DNA from: Chrysomallon squamiferum
Taxonomy: Eukaryota; Mollusca; Gastropoda; Neomphalida; Peltospiridae
Reading direction: 5' to 3'
Assembly: GCA_012295275.1 (NCBI GenBank)
Contig: CM022673.1
Span: 12,994,288-13,046,787 of the forward strand
DNA length: 52,500 nucleotides
The number at the start of each line of letters is the position of its first letter. The stretch's first letter is position 1. This document shows positions 47,345-52,500 of the stretch, in pieces. The position numbers and the translations under genes are program-made. The notes below the pieces were generated by a model that was given only the letters and a program-made list of their open reading frames with translations, had not been told where the DNA came from and made no database searches.

Positions 47345-48140
47345 AAAAAATGTGCAGAAATTGATGTAACGTGGATCTTGTATAGAAAAAAACCAAAATG
47401 TAGAGAAATTGATGTAACGTGGATCTTGTATATAGAAAAAACAAAAATGTAGAGAAATTGATGTAAGGTGGATCTTGTATTGAAAAAACAAAAATGTAGA
47501 GAAATTGATGTAAGGTGGATCTTGTATTGAAAAAACAAAAATGTAGAGAAATTGATGTAAGGTGGATCTTGTATAGAAAAAACAAAAATGTAGAGAAATT
47601 GATGTAACGTGGATCTTCTATAGAAAAAACAAAAATGTAGAGAAATTGATGTAACGTGGATCTTGTATAGAAAAAACAAAAATGTAGAGAAATTGATGTA
47701 ACGTGGATCTTGTATATAGAAAAAACAAAAATGTAGAGAAATTGATGTAAGGTGGATCTTGTATTGAAAAAACAAAAATGTAGAGAAATTAATGTAACGT
47801 GGATCTTGTATAGAAAAAACAAAAATGTAGAGAAATTGATGTAACGTGGATCTTCTATAGAAAAAACAAAAATGTAGAGAAATTGATGTAACGTGGATCT
47901 TGTATAGAAAAAACAAAAATATAGAGAAACTGATATAATATTGGATCTTGTATAGAAATGTGTATTAAGATGCGTTTATCTTTTGTAAGTATATATGACA
48001 ATATGAGAAAGAGACATCTTGTAGAGAAATAAATGCATAAAGAAGTTGTCTATACAACAGACAAACTTATAGAGAAATCTATATAATAGGATGTTCTATA
48101 CAAGAGACAAACCTGCACAGAAATCTATATATATTAGATA
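47345..48140. repeat. 47-bp minisatellite with decaying right edge
   Basis: Thirteen units of 47-49 bp carry the core GAAATTGATGTAACGTGG then ATCTTGTATAGAAAAAACAA; the last good unit ends near 47957. Units differ at a few fixed sites: C or G in TAASGTGG, and TGTATAG, TGTATTG, TCTATAG or TGTATATAG. To the right, 48000-48140 holds strongly diverged units such as AGAGAAATCTATATAATAGG. Two minus-strand frames stay open across the array because the unit lacks stops; 47 is not divisible by 3, so each frame cycles through three phases. Confidence 0.93.
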
Positions 48141-48807
48141 GAGTCTCTGTATGAGAGCAATGGCAGCACATGTTTGAGAGAGCCATTACTATATGGGATG
48201 AAAGACCTACACTGTGCAATAAATTCAATTTGCTAATCCGATGAGAAATGGTGCATGCTGTAGAGAGAATGATTCACTTTGTGAACCCATACCAGGGACA
48301 AACATAAAAACTGTCCGGAAAATTGAATTTAAAAAAAATATATATTTTGTTATGGAGCCTGTTATTAAAGGCCATCTTGTAGTACTAGTTCATGATTTCA
48401 TTATATTTAATGTTTTTATGGTTATGTGTATATTTTATAGTTGGCAATAAAAAGAAGTGTATGAATGGACTGGTATTTTGTTCAGTTATACCAGGCTGGC
48501 TCAAACCATTATATATTAATGGTTATTACATAAGAAATATACAGTTTTGTAGGATTAATATTATTAATGAATGCAAAAAAAAAACAACTAAAACTAAACA
48601 AAAAAATTGTAACAATTAAAAGATATGACCTTCAAGTCAGTATTAATCTAGGAAAAAAGAGTCTTTCTTAAACAACACTAAATTTAAAAATTAATCTGGA
48701 TTTGGCAACACTGTATAAAAATATTTTAAACAATTCACCTGGGGTTCGACATTAACCAAAATGAACACAAAAGACGTTTTATTATCTTCACCAACAGGGG
48801 GCGGGAC

Positions 48808-48809
<2 letters not shown>

Positions 48810-48838
<29 letters not shown>
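48810..48838. repeat. (CA)n microsatellite
   Basis: About 14 CA units. Confidence 0.92.
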
Positions 48839-48846
<8 letters not shown>

Positions 48847-49019
48847 ACAGTCTGAGTTGTATCTGCTCAAAGCTCACACAGAATTAGTGTGAATGTAAGC
48901 TGGACCGTTGAGCACATTAGGTAAATATTATGTCTGTCATATTTTCATGGAGATCACTCTTGTGGTGGAGTTGTGCAAACATGATCTGCTAGGCAATGAC
49001 AGAAAAGAAGAGACTTTTG

Positions 49020-49275
49020 TTCCTTTCAATGCTTCAATACATGAAGAAAATGGGAAGAAAAGAAATGAAAGAATGAGAGAAAGAATGAACTGAAGAAAGG
49101 AAGAAAGAATGATGGAAAAGAAAGTAGGGAAAAAGAATGAGAGAAAGAATGAAAGAAAAAAGGAGAAGAAAGAATTAAAGAAAGAAAAGAAAAGTAACAA
49201 AAGGAAATAAAAGAAAGAAAGAATGGAAAACAGAAGAATAAAAGAAAATATCACAAGAAAGAAAGAAAGAAAAAG
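49020..49275. repeat. Polypurine GAAA-type tract
   Basis: Almost pure A/G on the plus strand over about 250 bp, with imperfect GAAA and GAAAGAAT units. A similar tract lies at 49740-49930. Such polypurine mirror-like DNA can form triplexes. Confidence 0.85.
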
Positions 49276-50194
49276 AAATTAATTGTAGCTATGTAAACAA
49301 AGTGCCACTTTTTCCAAAGTAACAGAAGTTAAATTACTATTTTCAATTCTTCCTTACAAAAAGATGAAAAGAAAAAAGAGGTGAAAGAAATAATGAACAA
49401 AAAGAACGTAAAAAAAAAAAAGATTAGCAGTTGTTACATAAATACTGAAGAGATTCTGCATTTTTAATAAAACTTTTTATTTTCAATTATAATATAAAAA
49501 AAAATGTTTATAAAGCAGAGTATAGTGAAAGAAACTGTCAAAAGAAGATGATGAATAAAAACCTCCAACAAACTGTAACTGGGTAAATATCAGCATGACG
49601 TGCTATTGAAATACGGAAAAAGAAATATTTCATTTTATGAAGAAAAAAAAAAAGGGTGAAAGAAAAGAAAAGTAAATAAACAAAAATGTTTTAAAAAAAG
49701 ATTCATATACTGAAATAAATGTAGAATTTTTATTTTATGTTTGACCTCAGAAAAAAGAAAGGGACAGAGAGAAAAACGAAAAGAAAATAAAACGAAAAAA
49801 AGGAAAGTAATACAAGAAAAGGAAATAAAGAAAAAGTAAAGATAGAAAGAAGAAAATTGTTTTAAAAATGTAAAGGAAAATGAAAAAATAAAAAAAGATT
49901 ACATGAAAGAAGGAACAAAAGAAAGAAAAAGAAAAGTAAAACATGAAAAAAAATTTTTTTAAAATAAACTAGGAAAGTAAAAATCATGAAAAAATAGAAA
50001 GAATGTTACATTAGCCTTGGTTATATAAACAACAACATTAAAACAAATTAATTTTTTTTTTTTTTTTCACAACCGACAGATCAATAAGTTATGAAAGAGA
50101 AATGCTGAAGAGTATGAAAACTCTGAGAGATAAATCATTTCAGCAATTAGGAAATTGCAAACCGACAAATGAAAACAGCAAACAGTTTGTACAA

Positions 50195-50285
50195 ACATGA
50201 TGCCGTTCTCGCGGCATTATGCCGTGTTTGCTCCGTGTCGACTTCGTGGTGCACGGCCACGGCTTGAATCAATACGGCATAATAT
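50195..50285. promoter_or_regulatory. CpG-dense palindromic patch
   Basis: Within about 90 bp the hexamer ATGCCG or its complement occurs four times (50200, 50212, 50219, 50275). Two of these form the palindrome CGGCATTATGCCG at 50212-50224. CpG density is far above the surrounding AT-rich DNA. A regulatory element is inference. Confidence 0.4.
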
Positions 50286-50394
50286 TCAGAAACGCACAGA
50301 ATGATGGGAAGGAACTGCGAGGTGATACACCACTGAAAGGAGAAAGATGATGCATGATCGGTGAGACAACAAACTGTCAGGCAAAGTAGGTCCC

Positions 50395-50590
50395 ACAGTG
50401 CTCATATGTCAGCAACAGAAAAGAGTAACTCTTGTGTCAAGATTGGAAAAAAGAGTAACTTGTGTCAATAATGGAAAAAGGTTAACTCCATGTCAGTTTG
50501 TTAAAAATGGAAAACAAAAAGAAACTCCATGTTTTGTCAAAAAAGGTTAAAAAAAAATGGAAAACAGAAACTCCATGTTAATTTAAAAAA
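50395..50590. repeat. Decayed ~40-bp tandem repeat
   Basis: AAGAGTAACT, a CTTGTGTCAA-like block and AATGGAAAA recur about four times with drift toward AACTCCATGTCA. Confidence 0.6.
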
Positions 50591-51425
50591 ATATGACCAT
50601 AATACAAAGAGTATCTCTGTGTTGGTGTATCAAGAGAGAAAACTAGATTTGGCAAAATTGGTTTTGTTAAATTGTTTTCTTAACACAATGCCAAATTGTT
50701 ATTGTAAAAATATAAAGAATCAAATTTCAAAACAATTTTGAATCAGTTATGACAGTTTAACATAAGATCACTTTTAAGAAATTATTTCTCCAGATATCTA
50801 AGGTTTTATCAAAAATCATACAACTTATGGTAGAGTTACACAAAATACTATAATAAAATATATATATATATGTCACTCTAATACAGTATACAGCCATCTA
50901 ATAAAATATACATGATTCTAATAAAATATAGACCGCTCTTGTAATATGCACACCACTCTATATATATTATCATGGGTCATCTCTCTGATTTCATTAGATC
51001 TTCAAGCCTATAAGGATTTCCTTTGATATGGAAATAGCATTTTTCAATAAAGCAGACGTAATGAAATTACCACTCTCATACGAAGGTAAGTAAACATTCA
51101 AACATTCATCCATCTCTGAGCTCTGTGTACACAGTCTTTATACACTTTCCTGACATGCAGAAAGATCAATGTTGTCATCCCAGTTATGTAATGCATTGAG
51201 GAACAACAAGCCTGAATCCTGTTGACTGGAAAGTAAAAACGGAATGAAGCCAGCATAATCACGCAAGATGACATATAAAAATATCAGAATTGTAAACAGA
51301 GATGTGTTAAGAACTGGCATGAGACCACTGGCATCTGCACATCATTTGATACGTGGTATTATGCCATTATTGTTAGTCACGAACCAGATATTGTCATATT
51401 ATGGTACGGATCATTTTTAAAAGCT
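50590..51425 (-). other. Upstream ephrin region, no supported exon
   Basis: AT-rich with a short repeat of ACTCTAATAAAATATA type at 50870-50960. No gene seen. Confidence 0.4.
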
Positions 51426-51429
51426 GTAT

Positions 51430-51795
51430 TACAGATATGGTATCAACTGTTTTGAACCCTATATTATCAACATAGCATTAAGTGTTTTGAAATTATATCA
51501 TCAATGCAGTATCATGTTGAACCCACGTTATAAACAGGATATGAGTACTTTTGTAATTACATCATCAACATGATATAAAATTTTATACCTCTATTATCAA
51601 CTTGGTATCAAATTAAATTTAAGCCATGAAGTGTTTTGAAATGATATCATCAACATGGTATGAAAATGTTACATCTACATCATCAAAAAAGTGATATGAA
51701 GTTGAACCTATATTATCAAAGTGGTATGAAGTGTTTTGAAATTATATCATCAACACAGCATGAAAACATCTGAACCTACACTATCAACAGGAAAA
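51430..51795. repeat. Decayed ~65-70-bp tandem repeat
   Basis: GTGTTTTGAAATTATATCAT, then CAACATGGTATGAAA, then GAACCTATATTATCAAC blocks recur about five times with heavy drift. Confidence 0.65.
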
Positions 51796-52037
51796 CACAT
51801 TCTGAAGGATCCTGTCTGACTCTGCCTTCACTTGATGCCAGCCTCACACAAAGGCGACTGCTATTTCACAAAACACACACTAATGGATTTCACACATTTC
51901 TCATTTACCCTGTAATGACAAAATTAACAGGATCGTAGATGTGTTTAGCTGTTTGTGTATTAACCACCTAACACCAGGCTGGGCTTGGTCCCCAGGTACC
52001 AACAGGCGTGTGATACACCAATTATAAAACCATTTCC

Positions 52038-52076
<39 letters not shown>

Positions 52077-52500
52077 GCCTTTGGTATATACATTCACAGA
52101 CTTAATAACCTTCCTGTAGCCTGAGTGATACTTCTGGTAACCATCGGCAACTGTCATTGTTACAGATGATTGACATCTTGGTATAGGATACCTGTTTCTA
52201 GTTTTTGGTTTCAACAACAAATTTTTTTTTCTTCTTTATTCGCTATTTTTTAGTTTCTGTATTTTTTTGTAAAATTTTTTTTCTTGTTTTTAATTTTTCT
52301 TTGTATTTTTTTTTTTTCTTAAATTTTTAATGCTTTTTTTCTTTTTTTACGATTCTTGGAAATAGAATACTGTTTCCATGATATTAGCAGTATTATAATA
52401 TTATGCTATGTGAGAAGAAACTAGAAATAAGCTATTTGGCTGTATCTCAGTGAATATTAGACTAATCTTAGAAGCTAGTTTTCGACCTGTTTGAAAATAT
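51796..52500 (-). other. Window end, no supported exon
   Basis: Unremarkable to about 52040, then a poly-T run at 52042-52075 and T-rich DNA at 52210-52350. The ephrin 5' exon may lie beyond this edge. Confidence 0.4.

Larger units (their letters stand above)
48141..50185 (-). other. Upstream ephrin region, no supported exon
   Basis: Contains (CA)n at 48810-48838 and purine-rich GAAA-type stretches at 49020-49275 and 49740-49930. The short plus-strand frame at 48241-48450 has no recognisable family. Confidence 0.4.

Noticed and set aside
47034-47916. Two long minus-strand open frames (262 and 211 codons) with repeated FFLYKIHVTSISLHF-type residues
   Set aside because: Both are read-outs of the 47-bp minisatellite in different frames. 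The unit has no stop in several frames, and neither has a start context, signal peptide or non-repeat domain.
1-52500. CRISPR array
   Set aside because: All arrays seen are eukaryotic micro- or minisatellites without unique spacers, and the window is animal DNA.

Overview
The window is AT-rich animal nuclear DNA, dense in microsatellites and homopolymer runs, with small exons split by GT-AG introns. An ephrin gene makes it metazoan. The many TATC/TCTG tetranucleotide tracts, GA tracts and short introns would fit a mollusc or other lophotrochozoan, but the species cannot be fixed from this sequence. There are no prokaryotic operons, no CRISPR array, and no rRNA or tRNA gene I can support.

Layout. 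(1) 23-2863, plus strand: a complete three-exon PIGV gene (GPI mannosyltransferase 2, 506 aa), rebuilt from splice junctions. (2) 3475-11904: a cluster of three two-exon minus-strand genes (here named A, B and C) encoding short secreted peptides of 72, 65 and 50 aa. Each has a signal peptide, a CCC or CCCC block at the predicted mature N-terminus, a His-rich stretch and a C-terminal [KR]-L-[VA]-P hydrophobic segment. All three have a TATA box 55-82 bp upstream of the ATG and share a phase-1 intron inside the signal peptide. Their start codons lie about 3.3-3.4 kb apart. A fourth, dead copy of the B promoter plus exon 1 lies on the opposite strand at about 3475-3660. I do not recognise this family, and it is the best candidate here for something undescribed. 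The cluster is broken up by an 830-bp Tc1/mariner deletion derivative (6604-7433) and a small hAT-like inverted-repeat element (7721-7856).

(3) 11.9-29.3 kb: no supported gene. It holds microsatellites, a 13-bp minisatellite, CpG-richer patches, a duplicated ~200-bp unit and long A/T homopolymer hairpins. (4) 29361-31849, minus strand: five 3' exons of an ephrin gene (250 aa present; the signal-peptide exon was not found and probably lies beyond 52500). It encodes a four-cysteine receptor-binding domain, a Thr-rich stalk and a C-terminal GPI-anchor signal. (5) 31850-52500: probably ephrin intron 1 and/or 5' flank. It contains many simple repeats, several decayed tandem arrays, a CpG-dense palindromic patch near 50.2 kb, and a 47-bp minisatellite at 47.35-48.14 kb with higher-order structure.

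PIGV adds the second mannose during GPI assembly, and the ephrin ends in what looks like a GPI signal, so a GPI biosynthesis gene and a probable GPI-anchored client sit about 27 kb apart. That is probably chance. All exon structures were inferred by eye from splice consensus, frame continuity and family similarity, not from transcripts.
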